Below, piece by piece: positions 1 to 8,262 of a stretch of 64,000 bases of DNA. The stretch lies in contig NZ_CP139348.1 of NCBI RefSeq assembly GCF_038561965.1, positions 186,001 to 250,000 on the forward strand. The letters run 5' to 3'. The stretch comes from Stutzerimonas stutzeri (lineage in GTDB: Bacteria > Pseudomonadota > Gammaproteobacteria > Pseudomonadales > Pseudomonadaceae). A program made the translations under genes and the position numbers. The notes beneath the pieces are model-generated. The model did no database searches, was not told the DNA's origin, and saw only the letters and a list, made by a program, of their open reading frames with translations. Within the stretch, counting starts at the first letter, position 1; every line of letters starts with the position of its first letter.

Positions 1-2
1 CC

Positions 3-1679
3 GCCATCATCGAAAGCGCCGAAGCGGCGCAGATCAACCTGCGCATCCTCGGCCGCGGCCGGTTGGGCGTCAGCCTCGATGAAACCAGCGACGAGCGTAC
101 CGTCGAGCAGTTGCTGGCGATCTTCCTCGGCGCCGATCACGGCCTCGATGTTGCCGCGCTGGATGCCGGCGAGTTGGCCAGTGGCGTTCCCGCGGCATTG
201 CAGCGCGAAAGTGGCTACCTCAGCCATCCGGTGTTCAACTCGCACCACAGCGAGACCGAGATGCTGCGCTACCTCAAACAGCTGGAGAACAAGGATCTGG
301 CGCTCAACCAGGCGATGATTCCGCTCGGCTCCTGCACCATGAAACTCAACGCCACCAGCGAGATGATTCCGATCACCTGGGCCGAGTTCGCCAACCTGCA
401 TCCGTTCGTTCCGCGCGGTCAGGCGCAGGGCTACAAGCGGATGATCGATGAGCTGGAAGACTGGCTCTGTGCGATCACCGGCTTCGACGCGATCAGCATG
501 CAGCCCAACTCCGGGGCACAGGGCGAATACGCCGGCCTTGTCGCCATCCGCAAATATCACGAGAGCCGCGGCGAAGGGCAGCGCGACATCTGCCTGATCC
601 CGTCCTCGGCGCATGGCACCAACCCCGCCTCGGCGCAGATGGTCAGCATGCGTGTGGTCATCGTCGAGTGCGACAAGGGCGGCAACGTCGATCTGGAAGA
701 CCTCAAGCGCAAGGCCGCCGAGGCGGGTGATCGGCTGTCCTGCCTGATGATCACCTATCCTTCGACTCACGGCGTTTATGAGGAGAACGTGCGCGAAATC
801 TGCGCGGCGATCCACGCCCACGGTGGTCAGGTGTACATGGACGGTGCCAACCTCAACGCCCAGGTCGGTCTGGCACGTCCGGCGGACATCGGTGCCGACG
901 TCTCGCACATGAACCTGCACAAGACCTTCTGCATTCCCCACGGTGGCGGTGGCCCCGGTATGGGCCCGATTGGTGTCAAAGCGCACCTGGCTCCGTTCGT
1001 CGCCAATCACCCGGTAATCGAGCTGGAAGGTCCGCAGCCTGGCAACGGCGCGGTCAGCGCTGCGCCTTGGGGTAGCGCGAGCATTCTGCCGATCAGCTGG
1101 ATGTATATCGCGATGATGGGTCCGCAGCTGCGCGACGCCACGGAAGTCGCCATTCTAGGCGCCAACTACCTGGCCAATCGCCTCGGCGGCGCCTTCCCGG
1201 TGCTCTACGCCGGTCGCAACGGCCGCGTCGCCCACGAATGCATCCTCGACCTGCGCCCACTCAAGGCGGAGACCGGTATCAGCGAGGAGGACGTCGCCAA
1301 GCGCCTCATGGACTATGGCTTCCATGCGCCGACGATGTCATTCCCGGTGCCTGGCACGCTGATGATCGAGCCGACCGAGAGCGAGTCGAAAGCCGAGTTG
1401 GATCGTTTCGTCGAAGCGATGCTGAGCATCCGCGCGGAGATTGCCAAGGTGCGGGACGGTGAGTGGCCGGCGGACAACAACCCGCTGGTGCGCGCACCGC
1501 ATACGCTGGCCGACGTGATCGGCGAGTGGGACAGGCCGTACAGCATCGCCGAAGCGGTGACGCCGAGCGCACATGCCCGCGCGCACAAGTACTGGCCTGC
1601 GGTAAATCGCGTGGACAATGTCTACGGCGACCGCAACCTGTTCTGCGCCTGCGTACCAGTGGACGCCTATCGCGACTGA
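3..1679 (+). CDS. gcvP: Glycine dehydrogenase (decarboxylating), P protein of the glycine cleavage system; 5' end outside window
   Basis: This is the C-terminal 558 residues of a protein that is normally about 950 residues long; the reading frame is open to the left edge, so the true start lies upstream. GcvP is the pyridoxal-phosphate enzyme that decarboxylates glycine and passes the aminomethyl group to the lipoylated H protein in the cytoplasm. The PLP lysine is visible in the motif MNLHKTFCIPHGGGGPGMG (Lys codon at 921-923), and the glycine-rich loop after it is intact. A clear intrinsic terminator follows the stop codon, so gcvP ends its transcription unit. Nothing suggests damage. Identity is certain from the lysine motif and the overall sequence. 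Confidence 0.98.
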   Translation, partial: AIIESAEAAQINLRILGRGRLGVSLDETSDERTVEQLLAIFLGADHGLDVAALDAGELASGVPAALQRESGYLSHPVFNSHHSETEMLRYLKQLENKDLALNQAMIPLGSCTMKLNATSEMIPITWAEFANLHPFVPRGQAQGYKRMIDELEDWLCAITGFDAISMQPNSGAQGEYAGLVAIRKYHESRGEGQRDICLIPSSAHGTNPASAQMVSMRVVIVECDKGGNVDLEDLKRKAAEAGDRLSCLMITYPSTHGVYEENVREICAAIHAHGGQVYMDGANLNAQVGLARPADIGADVSHMNLHKTFCIPHGGGGPGMGPIGVKAHLAPFVANHPVIELEGPQPGNGAVSAAPWGSASILPISWMYIAMMGPQLRDATEVAILGANYLANRLGGAFPVLYAGRNGRVAHECILDLRPLKAETGISEEDVAKRLMDYGFHAPTMSFPVPGTLMIEPTESESKAELDRFVEAMLSIRAEIAKVRDGEWPADNNPLVRAPHTLADVIGEWDRPYSIAEAVTPSAHARAHKYWPAVNRVDNVYGDRNLFCACVPVDAYRD

Positions 1680-1692
1680 GAAGCGCTGCAGG

Positions 1693-1729
1693 CCTGAAAT
1701 CGGCGTAATACGCTGATTTCAGGTTTTTT
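1693..1729 (+). terminator. Intrinsic terminator of gcvP
   Basis: A 13-bp stem (CCTGAAATCGGCG paired with CGCTGATTTCAGG, one G-U pair) around a short loop is followed by six T residues at 1724-1729. It lies 13 bases after the gcvP stop. Confidence 0.92.
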
Positions 1730-1770
1730 CAGATTGAGGTGGGTGTTGCGCTTCAACCCCGGCGGGGGTT

Positions 1771-1845
1771 CGCAGGGTGGATGTCGCTTTTCACATCCAC
1801 CAGCGATTCCTTCAGGGTGGCTTGATTAAGCGCATTCACCCTGCG
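1771..1845. repeat. Composite inverted repeat, REP/BIME-like
   Basis: The outer arms CGCAGGGTG (1771-1779) and CACCCTGCG (1837-1845) are perfect inverted repeats. Inside lies a second perfect hairpin, GGTGGATGT and ACATCCACC around an 8-base loop. It fills the gap between the convergent gcvP and engB genes and looks like an intergenic palindromic element of pseudomonads. Confidence 0.6.
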
Positions 1846-1851
1846 GCTGAC

Positions 1852-2505
1852 TCACGTTTCTGGCTCTTGCTCTTCTTCGGACGCCTCGTCCAACAGGCCC
1901 AGCCAACTCGCCAGCACCAATTGGGCTTCTTCGATGCCCTGACGCTTGGGTGCGGAGAACAGCTGCACGCTGACCTCTTCACCCCACCTCTGGCGAATAT
2001 CTCGCTGAATGGTCAGCAAGGCAGTCTTGGCTGCGCCGAAGGCCAACTTGTCTGATTTGGTCAGCAGGATGTGCAGCGGCATCTGGCTGGCGTTGGACCA
2101 GTCCAGCATCATGCGGTCGAACTCGGTCAGTGGATGGCGGATGTCCATCATCAAGAACACGCCGGCCAGGCTCTCGCGGCTGCCCAGATAGGCTTCCAGG
2201 TGGCGCTGCCAGTGCTGCTTGAGCGGGATCGGCACTTTGGCGTAGCCGTAACCAGGCAGGTCAACCAGGCGACGCTCATCGTCGAGGCGGAAGAAGTTGA
2301 GCAGTTGGGTGCGGCCAGGAGTCTTCGAGGTGCGCGCCAGGTTGGCGTGGGTCAGGGTGTTCAGCGCGCTGGACTTGCCTGCGTTGGAGCGGCCGGCGAA
2401 GGCTACTTCCAAACCCTCGTCGGCCGGGCACTGATCGACCTTGGCGGCGCTGATCATGAAGGAGGCCTGTTGGCAAAGGCCGAGAATCGGGTTTTTCGGT
2501 AGCAT
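1852..2505 (-). CDS. engB: Ribosome biogenesis GTP-binding protein YihA/EngB
   Basis: EngB is a small essential GTPase that binds the large ribosomal subunit precursor in the cytoplasm. The 217-residue product matches the family length. The G1 P-loop GRSNAGKSS is at residues 38-46, the G3 motif DLPGYG and the G4 motif TKSD follow in order. I start it at the ATG at 2505 (MLPKNPILGLCQQASF), which aligns with the N terminus I recall for Pseudomonas EngB; an in-frame start at 2538 would add 11 residues. The gene is convergent with gcvP and divergent from the cytochrome c4 gene. polA, its usual neighbour in many gammaproteobacteria, is not here. Confidence 0.95.
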   Translation of the reverse strand: MLPKNPILGLCQQASFMISAAKVDQCPADEGLEVAFAGRSNAGKSSALNTLTHANLARTSKTPGRTQLLNFFRLDDERRLVDLPGYGYAKVPIPLKQHWQRHLEAYLGSRESLAGVFLMMDIRHPLTEFDRMMLDWSNASQMPLHILLTKSDKLAFGAAKTALLTIQRDIRQRWGEEVSVQLFSAPKRQGIEEAQLVLASWLGLLDEASEEEQEPET

Positions 2506-2545
2506 GGTCGTTCCGGTGAGTGCACGCGGGTGCGGCAATGGTTCG

Positions 2546-2574
2546 TTTCCGTTTCAGAAACGGGAGTATATAAT
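2546..2574 (+). promoter_or_regulatory. Candidate sigma-70 promoter for cytochrome c4
   Basis: A perfect TATAAT at 2569-2574 lies in the engB-cytochrome c4 gap with a weak -35 (TTTCCG, 17-base spacer). It would give a leader of about 190 bases before the cytochrome gene. Confidence 0.45.
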
Positions 2575-2581
2575 GCCGCAG

Positions 2582-2771
2582 TTTTTATGTGCGCTTTGGC
2601 CTGATATAGGGCCATGCGTGGCATCCAGCCGGATTCGGGTGCCTGTGCGGCGGTAACGCCGCCTTGATGCGGACACCCAGCGTGCCACTATAACGAGCGT
2701 CGCCCCGGCTCTATGCCGAGCGCGACCCGAAGAATTCCCTTTCAAACCCTTAGCCGTAGTTGGATTAGCTG
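2582..2771 (+). other. Structured leader upstream of cytochrome c4
   Basis: The segment after the TATAAT box has no convincing frame but folds well. GCGGCG and CGCCGC close a GTAA (GNRA-type) tetraloop at 2647-2662. A second two-part stem (GTCGC..CGGC with GCCG..GCGAC) lies at about 2703-2731. It may be an untranslated leader or an independent small RNA; no terminator separates it from the cytochrome gene, so the leader reading is favoured. Confidence 0.35.
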
Positions 2772-3404
2772 ATGAACAAAGTACTCGTGAGTCTGCTGTT
2801 GACCCTTGGCATCACCGGTATGGCCCACGCGGCTGGAGACGCCGAAGCTGGTCAGGGCAAAGTTGCAATGTGTGGCGCTTGCCACGGTGCCGATGGCAAC
2901 AGCCCGGCCCCGAACTTTCCGAAACTTGCTGGCCAGGGCGAGCGATACCTGCTCAAGCAGCTGCATGAAATCAAGGCCGGTAGCACGCCAGGCGCTCCTG
3001 AAGGCGTAGGTCGCAAGGTGCTGGAAATGACCGGTATGCTCGATCCGCTGAGCGAGCAGGACCTGGAAGACATCGCCGCCTACTTCTCCAGCCAGAAGGG
3101 CAGCATCGGTTACGCCGATCCGGCTCTTGCCGCAGAGGGTGAAAAGCTGTTCCGCGGTGGCAAGCTCGATCAAGGTATGCCGGCCTGTACCGGTTGCCAC
3201 GCGCCGAATGGTGTCGGCAATGACTTGGCTGGCTTCCCCAAGCTCCGCGGACAGCATGCGGCGTACACCGCCAAGCAGCTGACCGACTTCCGCGAAGGCA
3301 ACCGCACCAATGACGGCGATACCATGATCATGCGTGGCATCGCTGCGAAACTGAGCAACAAGGACATCGAAGCGCTGTCCAGCTACATCCAAGGCCTGCA
3401 TTGA
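2772..3404 (+). CDS. cc4: Cytochrome c4, dihaem periplasmic electron carrier
   Basis: Cytochrome c4 is a dihaem protein that carries electrons to terminal oxidases such as cbb3-type enzymes on the periplasmic side of the membrane. The 210-residue precursor begins with a typical signal peptide ending near MAHAAGD (cleavage about residue 20-21). Two haem-binding motifs are present, CGACH at residues 34-38 and CTGCH at 139-143, one in each of two similar class I cytochrome halves, with candidate axial methionines after each (LEMTGML and MIMRGIA). It is a stand-alone unit with a promoter candidate upstream and a strong terminator downstream, followed by dsbA, which suits a periplasmic redox neighbourhood. 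Cytochrome c4 was classically purified from P. stutzeri, and the family call is secure. Confidence 0.96.
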   Translation: MNKVLVSLLLTLGITGMAHAAGDAEAGQGKVAMCGACHGADGNSPAPNFPKLAGQGERYLLKQLHEIKAGSTPGAPEGVGRKVLEMTGMLDPLSEQDLEDIAAYFSSQKGSIGYADPALAAEGEKLFRGGKLDQGMPACTGCHAPNGVGNDLAGFPKLRGQHAAYTAKQLTDFREGNRTNDGDTMIMRGIAAKLSNKDIEALSSYIQGLH

Positions 3405-3421
3405 TCGCATTGGCAGGTTGA

Positions 3422-3467
3422 GCAGAAGGGCGTCCGGGCCACAGCCCCGACGCCCTTCTGCGTTTTT
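3422..3467 (+). terminator. Intrinsic terminator after cytochrome c4
   Basis: A perfect 13-bp stem (GCAGAAGGGCGTC at 3422-3434 with GACGCCCTTCTGC at 3449-3461) is followed by five T residues at 3463-3467. Confidence 0.93.
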
Positions 3468-3584
3468 GGGTATATGGCGCAGCCTTCATCATGGCTTCGT
3501 ATCGGCAAATGAAAAACGCTGGCGAGTCTGGGCGTTTTGCTGCAGCCTGTTGCGCCATCGGTCCGTCGTAAACAGGAGTATTTC

Positions 3585-4214
3585 ATGCGCAATATCCTAC
3601 TCACTGCCGTTTTCGCCGCTGCGAGCCTTTTTGGCGCTGCAGCCCAGGCAGCGGAGTTTCAAGCAGGCAAGGAATATGTCGAGCTGAGCAGCCCGGTGCC
3701 GGTGGCCGACCCGAGCAAGATCGAAGTCGTCGAGCTGTTCTGGTACGGCTGTCCGCATTGCTATCAGTTCGAACCGGTGATCAAGCCCTGGGCCGAGCAG
3801 CTTCCGGAAGATGTGCAGTTCAAACGCATTCCGGCCATGTTTGGCGGAATCTGGAACGCCCATGGTCAGCTGTTCATCGCGCTGGAATCCATGGGTGTGG
3901 AGCCGAAAGTGCATGATGCGGTGTTCGCCGCCTATCATCAGGAGCGCAAGAAGCTCGCCACGCCTGAAGAGATGGCCGATTTCCTCGCCGGCCAGGGCAT
4001 CGACAAGCAGACCTTCCTCAAAGCCTACAACTCATTTGGCGTGCGGGGCCGGGTAGAGCAGGCGAAGAAGCTCGGCATGGCGTATCAGATTACTGGCGTA
4101 CCGGTGATGATCGTCAACGGCAAGTACCGCTTCGATCTCGGTTCGTCCGGTGGTCCGGAGCGCACGTTGCAGGTGGCCGATTTCCTCATCGAAAAAGAAC
4201 GCGCGGCGCGGTAG
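3585..4214 (+). CDS. dsbA: Thiol:disulfide interchange protein DsbA
   Basis: DsbA introduces disulfide bonds into newly exported periplasmic proteins and is reoxidised by DsbB. The 209-residue precursor has a signal peptide ending near AAAQA (about residue 22). The active site is CPHC at residues 56-59 in the context WYGCPHCYQFEP, and the cis-proline loop TGVPVM is present near the C terminus. The ATG at 3585 is chosen because AACAGGAG lies at 3571-3578 and because it begins the signal peptide; a longer in-frame start at 3537 would place non-signal sequence in front. It sits after the cytochrome c4 terminator and just ahead of the EEP-family gene, an order I recall from other Pseudomonas genomes. 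Confidence 0.97.
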   Translation: MRNILLTAVFAAASLFGAAAQAAEFQAGKEYVELSSPVPVADPSKIEVVELFWYGCPHCYQFEPVIKPWAEQLPEDVQFKRIPAMFGGIWNAHGQLFIALESMGVEPKVHDAVFAAYHQERKKLATPEEMADFLAGQGIDKQTFLKAYNSFGVRGRVEQAKKLGMAYQITGVPVMIVNGKYRFDLGSSGGPERTLQVADFLIEKERAAR

Positions 4215-4220
4215 ACCACG

Positions 4221-5090
4221 ATGCTGCGCCGCTGGAGCGCTCCACGCCTTGCCGGACCCGGCAAGGCGTGCGTCAATCCGCATTGCCTGGCCAGTAGCGG
4301 ATTGCCAGCTGACGGACGCTTGCGACTGCTCAGCTTCAATATCCAGGTCGGCATCAGCACGGAGCGCTATCACCATTACCTGACGCGTAGCTGGCAGCAT
4401 CTGTTGCCGCATCCTGGGCGTGCAGGGAATCTGCAGCGCATCGGCGAGGTGCTCGGCAACTACGACCTGGTGGCGTTGCAAGAGGCCGATGGCGGCAGCA
4501 TGCGCTCCGGCTATATCAATCAGGTCGAGCATCTGGCCCATCTGGGCGCTTTCCCGTACTGGTATCAGCAGCTCAATCGCAACCTCGGACGCTTTGCCCA
4601 GCATAGCAACGGCGTGCTCAGTCGACTTGAACCGCAGGGGTTGGAGGATCATCCGCTGCCCGGGCCTTCTGGACGTGGCGCGATCCTGCTGCGCTTCGGC
4701 GAGGGACCGGACGCGCTGGTCGTGGTGATGATGCATCTGGCGCTGGGTGGCGGCGCCCGGACGCGCCAGCTGGCCTATATCCGCGAGCTGATTGGCGGCT
4801 ATCGTCATCAGGTATTGATGGGTGACATGAACACCCATGCCAATGATTTGTTGGAAAACTCGCCGCTACGCGACCTCGGCTTGCTCGCGCCACAGGTTGA
4901 GGCGACCTTCCCGAGCTGGCGGCCGCAACGCTGCCTGGATCATATTCTGCTGAGCCCTAGCCTGACGCTGGAGCGCGTCGACGTGTTGGCATTGCCGATT
5001 TCCGATCACCTGCCGGTGGCAGTGGAGATTCGCTTGCCCGACTCGCTTCAGGCCGATTCCCTGCCGGTACAGGTACAAGAAACGAAATGA
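4221..5090 (+). CDS. Endonuclease/exonuclease/phosphatase (EEP) family protein
   Basis: The 289-residue protein carries the motifs of the metal-dependent EEP superfamily (relatives of DNase I and exonuclease III) in order: LSFNIQVG, ALQEADGG, HSNGVLSR, MMHLAL, LMGDMNTHAND, CLDHILLS and the terminal SDHLPV. These supply the acidic metal ligands, the Asn and the catalytic His pair. No signal peptide is evident. The natural substrate is not known; DNA, phosphoester lipids or nucleotides are all possible for this superfamily. It starts 6 bases after dsbA and its stop overlaps the start of the next gene (ATGA at 5087-5090), so it is translationally coupled to the diguanylate cyclase. That coupling is the best hint of a shared role. 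Confidence 0.88.
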   Translation: MLRRWSAPRLAGPGKACVNPHCLASSGLPADGRLRLLSFNIQVGISTERYHHYLTRSWQHLLPHPGRAGNLQRIGEVLGNYDLVALQEADGGSMRSGYINQVEHLAHLGAFPYWYQQLNRNLGRFAQHSNGVLSRLEPQGLEDHPLPGPSGRGAILLRFGEGPDALVVVMMHLALGGGARTRQLAYIRELIGGYRHQVLMGDMNTHANDLLENSPLRDLGLLAPQVEATFPSWRPQRCLDHILLSPSLTLERVDVLALPISDHLPVAVEIRLPDSLQADSLPVQVQETK

Positions 5091-6916
5091 GCGTAGAAGC
5101 CGAACGCTGGAAGGAAAAGTATCTTCAGCTCGCCGAGCGGCAGGAGCAGCAGGAAGCCCGCTGGGAACAGCGTGTCGACCTTCTGCGGCGCAGCCTGGTG
5201 CGTAGCAGCCTGGCAGTGGAGGGTGCGGACCCGGCGGTCGAGCGCTGCCTGCACGAGATGCGCGAAATCCTGCGTGAAGGTGATCTGGATGAGGGCCTCA
5301 GCCAGCTTGTGCCGCGTCTGGAAAAGGCCGTGCTGGAATCCGAGCGCCATCGCCAGGAGCGCGCCGCTCGGCTTACCGAGGCGTTGCATCGGCTGGTTTC
5401 CCAGCTGTTGGGCATGTCGGTACCGGCAGAGTTGCGCAAACCGCTCAAGCGGTTCGCCAAGGATCTGGATCAGCGTGCTGCGAGGCTGCGCGAGCTGCCT
5501 GTGCTGCTGGGCGAGCTGAGCGACCTGCAAGGCCAGGTGCTGGACCTGCAGGGCATGTCCGCGCCGCAGCAGAGCGGCTTTTTGAAACGGCTGTTCGGCC
5601 GCGATGTGCCGTTGACGGTGGCGCCGGCTGAGGCAAGCGACGGCAACCCGCCGGCCGTTGCGGTGGCTGGGGTCGAACTCGCCACTGTGGCCGCGCCGCT
5701 GGCCGAGCAACCCCTAGCGGTGGCAGCGTCAGCGGATCGAGTAGTCGATGCGGTGGAAGTGGCATCGCCAGATGCGGATCCTATCGTCTCGCAGGACGAG
5801 GACGACGCGCAGCCAGCTGACGGATTGCCGGGCGCCGCCGCCTACGCCTTGCCGGATTCCCCCGAGCCGGCGTTCAGCGTCGTCGCCGACAGGGTAGAGG
5901 CAACGCTCAATAGCCTGCTGGACAGTCTGCATCTGCCCGAGCAGCACCAGCCGCAACTGCAGACCCTGCGCGCGCGCATTCAGCACGGTTTGAACTGGTA
6001 CGAATTGGTGCCGGTGCTGGACGATCTGGCGATGCTGATGATTGCCTTCAGCGATCAAGGGCATCGGGATTTCGAGAACTACCTACAAACGCTCAACGAG
6101 CGCCTGACTGCAATGCAGGAGAACCTCCTCGCGGCGCACGAAGGACATAACGAAGGGCGAGATGCCGCACAGGCACTGGATGCGGAGCTGCGTGAGCAAG
6201 TCGGTGGCCTGCAGCACAGCATGCGCCAGGCGACCGATCTGAGCAGCCTCAAGCAGGTGGTCGAGGCACGCCTGGACGGATTGCTGGATACGGTGGATAC
6301 CTATCGGCAACAGCGCAGTGAGCAGGAACACAAGCTCGGCGAGCGTCTGCAGCAGTTGGTCAGCCGGGTCGGCAGTCTCGAGCAGGCTGCGCGCGGTTTG
6401 CGTGGGCATCTGGAAGAGCAGCGGCAGAAGGCCTTGCAGGATCCGCTGACCGGGCTGCCCAATCGGGCCGCCTGGAACGAGCGCCTGGACCTGGAATTTG
6501 CCCGCTGGCAGCGCTACGGCGGCGAACTGCTGCTGGCGGTGCTGGATGTCGATCACTTCAAGCGGGTCAATGATGGTTACGGCCACCTGGCAGGCGATCG
6601 GGTGCTCAAGATCATCGGGACCGAACTTCAAAAAAGGCTGCGCAAGACCGATTTCATTGCCCGCTTCGGTGGTGAGGAGTTTGTCGTGCTGCTGCCCAAT
6701 ACACCCGATGAGGCGGGCCGGCAGCTGATGGAGGCACTGCGTGAGTCGATCGGAAGCTGTCCTTTCCATTTCAAAGGCGAGCGCGTCTCCATTACGCTTT
6801 CGGCCGGCCTGACCGCTTTCGCCGAAGGCGATACCGCCGAGCGTGCCTTCGAGCGCGCCGATGGCGCGCTCTATCGCGCCAAGAATGCCGGGCGCAACCG
6901 CGTCGAACTGGCCTGA
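5087..6916 (+). CDS. dgcH: GGDEF diguanylate cyclase, DgcH-like
   Basis: The 609-residue protein has a long N-terminal region with heptad-like coiled-coil character (residues about 1-110, and again about 330-440), an Ala/Glu/Asp-rich linker in the middle, and a C-terminal GGDEF domain. The active site is GGEEF at residues 528-532. An RxxD product-inhibition site (RKTD) sits exactly five residues before it, so the enzyme should make c-di-GMP and be subject to feedback inhibition. No membrane segment is visible, so it is predicted to be cytoplasmic. It overlaps the EEP gene by four bases. The symbol rests on gene order and similarity to the P. aeruginosa cyclase next to the same EEP gene; the function is firm, the symbol less so. 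Confidence 0.93.
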   Translation: MSVEAERWKEKYLQLAERQEQQEARWEQRVDLLRRSLVRSSLAVEGADPAVERCLHEMREILREGDLDEGLSQLVPRLEKAVLESERHRQERAARLTEALHRLVSQLLGMSVPAELRKPLKRFAKDLDQRAARLRELPVLLGELSDLQGQVLDLQGMSAPQQSGFLKRLFGRDVPLTVAPAEASDGNPPAVAVAGVELATVAAPLAEQPLAVAASADRVVDAVEVASPDADPIVSQDEDDAQPADGLPGAAAYALPDSPEPAFSVVADRVEATLNSLLDSLHLPEQHQPQLQTLRARIQHGLNWYELVPVLDDLAMLMIAFSDQGHRDFENYLQTLNERLTAMQENLLAAHEGHNEGRDAAQALDAELREQVGGLQHSMRQATDLSSLKQVVEARLDGLLDTVDTYRQQRSEQEHKLGERLQQLVSRVGSLEQAARGLRGHLEEQRQKALQDPLTGLPNRAAWNERLDLEFARWQRYGGELLLAVLDVDHFKRVNDGYGHLAGDRVLKIIGTELQKRLRKTDFIARFGGEEFVVLLPNTPDEAGRQLMEALRESIGSCPFHFKGERVSITLSAGLTAFAEGDTAERAFERADGALYRAKNAGRNRVELA

Positions 6917-7044
6917 CCGGTTGACATCGATCGTCGCCGTTCGGCCGGTATACTCACGCCATTCACCGCACCGCACCAGCAGGGGCCACGTACCGGGCTC
7001 CCGCTCATCTGCGTCATTTCGCCGTCGACACAGAGGTTGTCCCG

Positions 7045-7833
7045 ATGAAAGTCATCACCGCCACATTGATGCTCCTGCTACTGGCCGGCTGTGCCAGCGG
7101 GCCCCGTATCGATACCAGCCATAGCTCGCTCGGCCACGACAGTCGTACCCAGTTCATCGTGCTGCACTACACCTCGACCGACTTGTCCCGCTCGCTGGAG
7201 CTGCTCAGCGGTCGAGATGTCAGCAGCCACTATCTGATCGGCGACTCGCCCGCGACCATCTATCGGCTGGTGGACGAGAACCGGCGTGCCTGGCATGCCG
7301 GCGAAAGCGAGTGGAACGGCCGCACCTGGCTCAACGCCACATCTATCGGCATTGAGCTGGTCAATCGCGGTTACGTCGAAAGCGCGGACGGACGTCGGCT
7401 CTGGTATCCCTACTCCGAGGCGCAGATCGACGCGTTGGTGGTGTTGCTCAAGGACATCATGGCGCGTCATGGCCTCAAGCCGGGCGCCATCATCGGCCAC
7501 AGCGATATCGCGCCGCAGCGCAAGGTCGATCCGGGTCCGTTGTTCCCCTGGAAGCGTCTTGCCGACGAGGGCCTGGTGCCCTGGCCCGATGCCGGCGCGG
7601 TAGCCGCGGAGCGGTTGCGCTATGCATCCGAGGGCTTGCCGGCAATCACCTGGTTCCAGGATGCACTGGCAGCGCAAGGCTATCGGGTACCGAGGCACGG
7701 TCATCTGGATGCCGAGACGCGCAACGTGGTAGCGGCTTTCCAGATGAAATATCGCCCGGCGCGCTTCGACGGTGAGCCGGACGCAGAGACGGCGGCGATG
7801 TTGCAGGTGCTCGCCAGTCAGGCGCAGCGCTGA
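7045..7833 (+). CDS. ampDh2: N-acetylmuramoyl-L-alanine amidase, AmpD-type lipoprotein with peptidoglycan-binding domain
   Basis: The enzyme cleaves the amide bond between N-acetylmuramic acid and the stem peptide. The 262-residue precursor has a lipobox (LLLAGCAS), so it should be lipidated at the Cys and act in the periplasm on the outer-membrane side. The amidase_2 domain spans about residues 25-175, with zinc ligands suggested by FIVLHYT and by GHSDIAPQRKVDPG; a peptidoglycan_binding_1 domain follows (about 190-260, WFQDALAAQGY onward). ATG at 7045 follows the weak site GAGGTTG. Periplasmic AmpD homologues of Pseudomonas contribute to stepwise ampC derepression. The paralogue number is assigned from gene order (diguanylate cyclase, amidase, DUF1330, kinB) and is less certain than the activity. 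Confidence 0.92.
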   Translation: MKVITATLMLLLLAGCASGPRIDTSHSSLGHDSRTQFIVLHYTSTDLSRSLELLSGRDVSSHYLIGDSPATIYRLVDENRRAWHAGESEWNGRTWLNATSIGIELVNRGYVESADGRRLWYPYSEAQIDALVVLLKDIMARHGLKPGAIIGHSDIAPQRKVDPGPLFPWKRLADEGLVPWPDAGAVAAERLRYASEGLPAITWFQDALAAQGYRVPRHGHLDAETRNVVAAFQMKYRPARFDGEPDAETAAMLQVLASQAQR

Positions 7834-7835
7834 GC

Positions 7836-8240
7836 TCAGTAGACCGTAGTACCAATCAGCCTGGAGTCGGCCAGCGCTGCCGTGCGATGTTCGGCGGCAG
7901 CCTGATAGTCGCGGTCGACGATCATCGCCAGAAAGGCTTCCTTGGATGGATAGCTGACAAGCAACAGATCGTCCCATTGCTCGTCTGGCGGGGCGATCAG
8001 GGCGGCATGGGCCTTGGCGCGAACCTCGACCGCGCCACCGCTGGCTTGCACTTTGGCCAGCGCCACGCGGCTGTAGCGGGCGTAGGCTTCGCGGCCGCTG
8101 CAGGGGCTGTGCGCGCTGCCGGCTGGATAGGTTGCCTGATCGTTATAGCGCAGCAGATTGAGCATCAGGATAGGTACCCCGGAAGGCATCGCCGCAACGT
8201 AGTCGGCGAGCTGTGCTGGGCTTGGGTTCAGGCTCGGCAT
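7836..8240 (-). CDS. DUF1330 family protein
   Basis: This 134-residue protein has the ferredoxin-like alpha/beta barrel signature of the DUF1330 family (VPILMLNLLRYND near the N terminus, YARYSRVAL, LLVSYPSKEAFLAM and AALADSRLIGTTVY at the end). No catalytic function is established for the family, and I propose none. The ATG at 8240 is chosen because GAGGAA lies just upstream; the longer open frame reaches into kinB and is spurious. It is convergent with the amidase gene (2 bases apart) and lies 22 bases downstream of kinB on the same strand, so it may be read as the third gene of the algB-kinB unit. Confidence 0.85.
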   Translation of the reverse strand: MPSLNPSPAQLADYVAAMPSGVPILMLNLLRYNDQATYPAGSAHSPCSGREAYARYSRVALAKVQASGGAVEVRAKAHAALIAPPDEQWDDLLLVSYPSKEAFLAMIVDRDYQAAAEHRTAALADSRLIGTTVY

Positions 8241-8262
8241 GGACGTTTCCTCGATGGCGCCT

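Noticed and set aside
1680..2771. A Spot 42/ErsA-type small RNA near engB.
   Set aside because: That RNA lies between polA and engB. Here gcvP occupies that side and the gap holds only a terminator and palindromic repeats.
6922..6955. A sigma-70 promoter before the amidase gene (TTGACA with TATACT).
   Set aside because: The elements are 22 bases apart, too far for a normal promoter; the TATACT alone is not enough.
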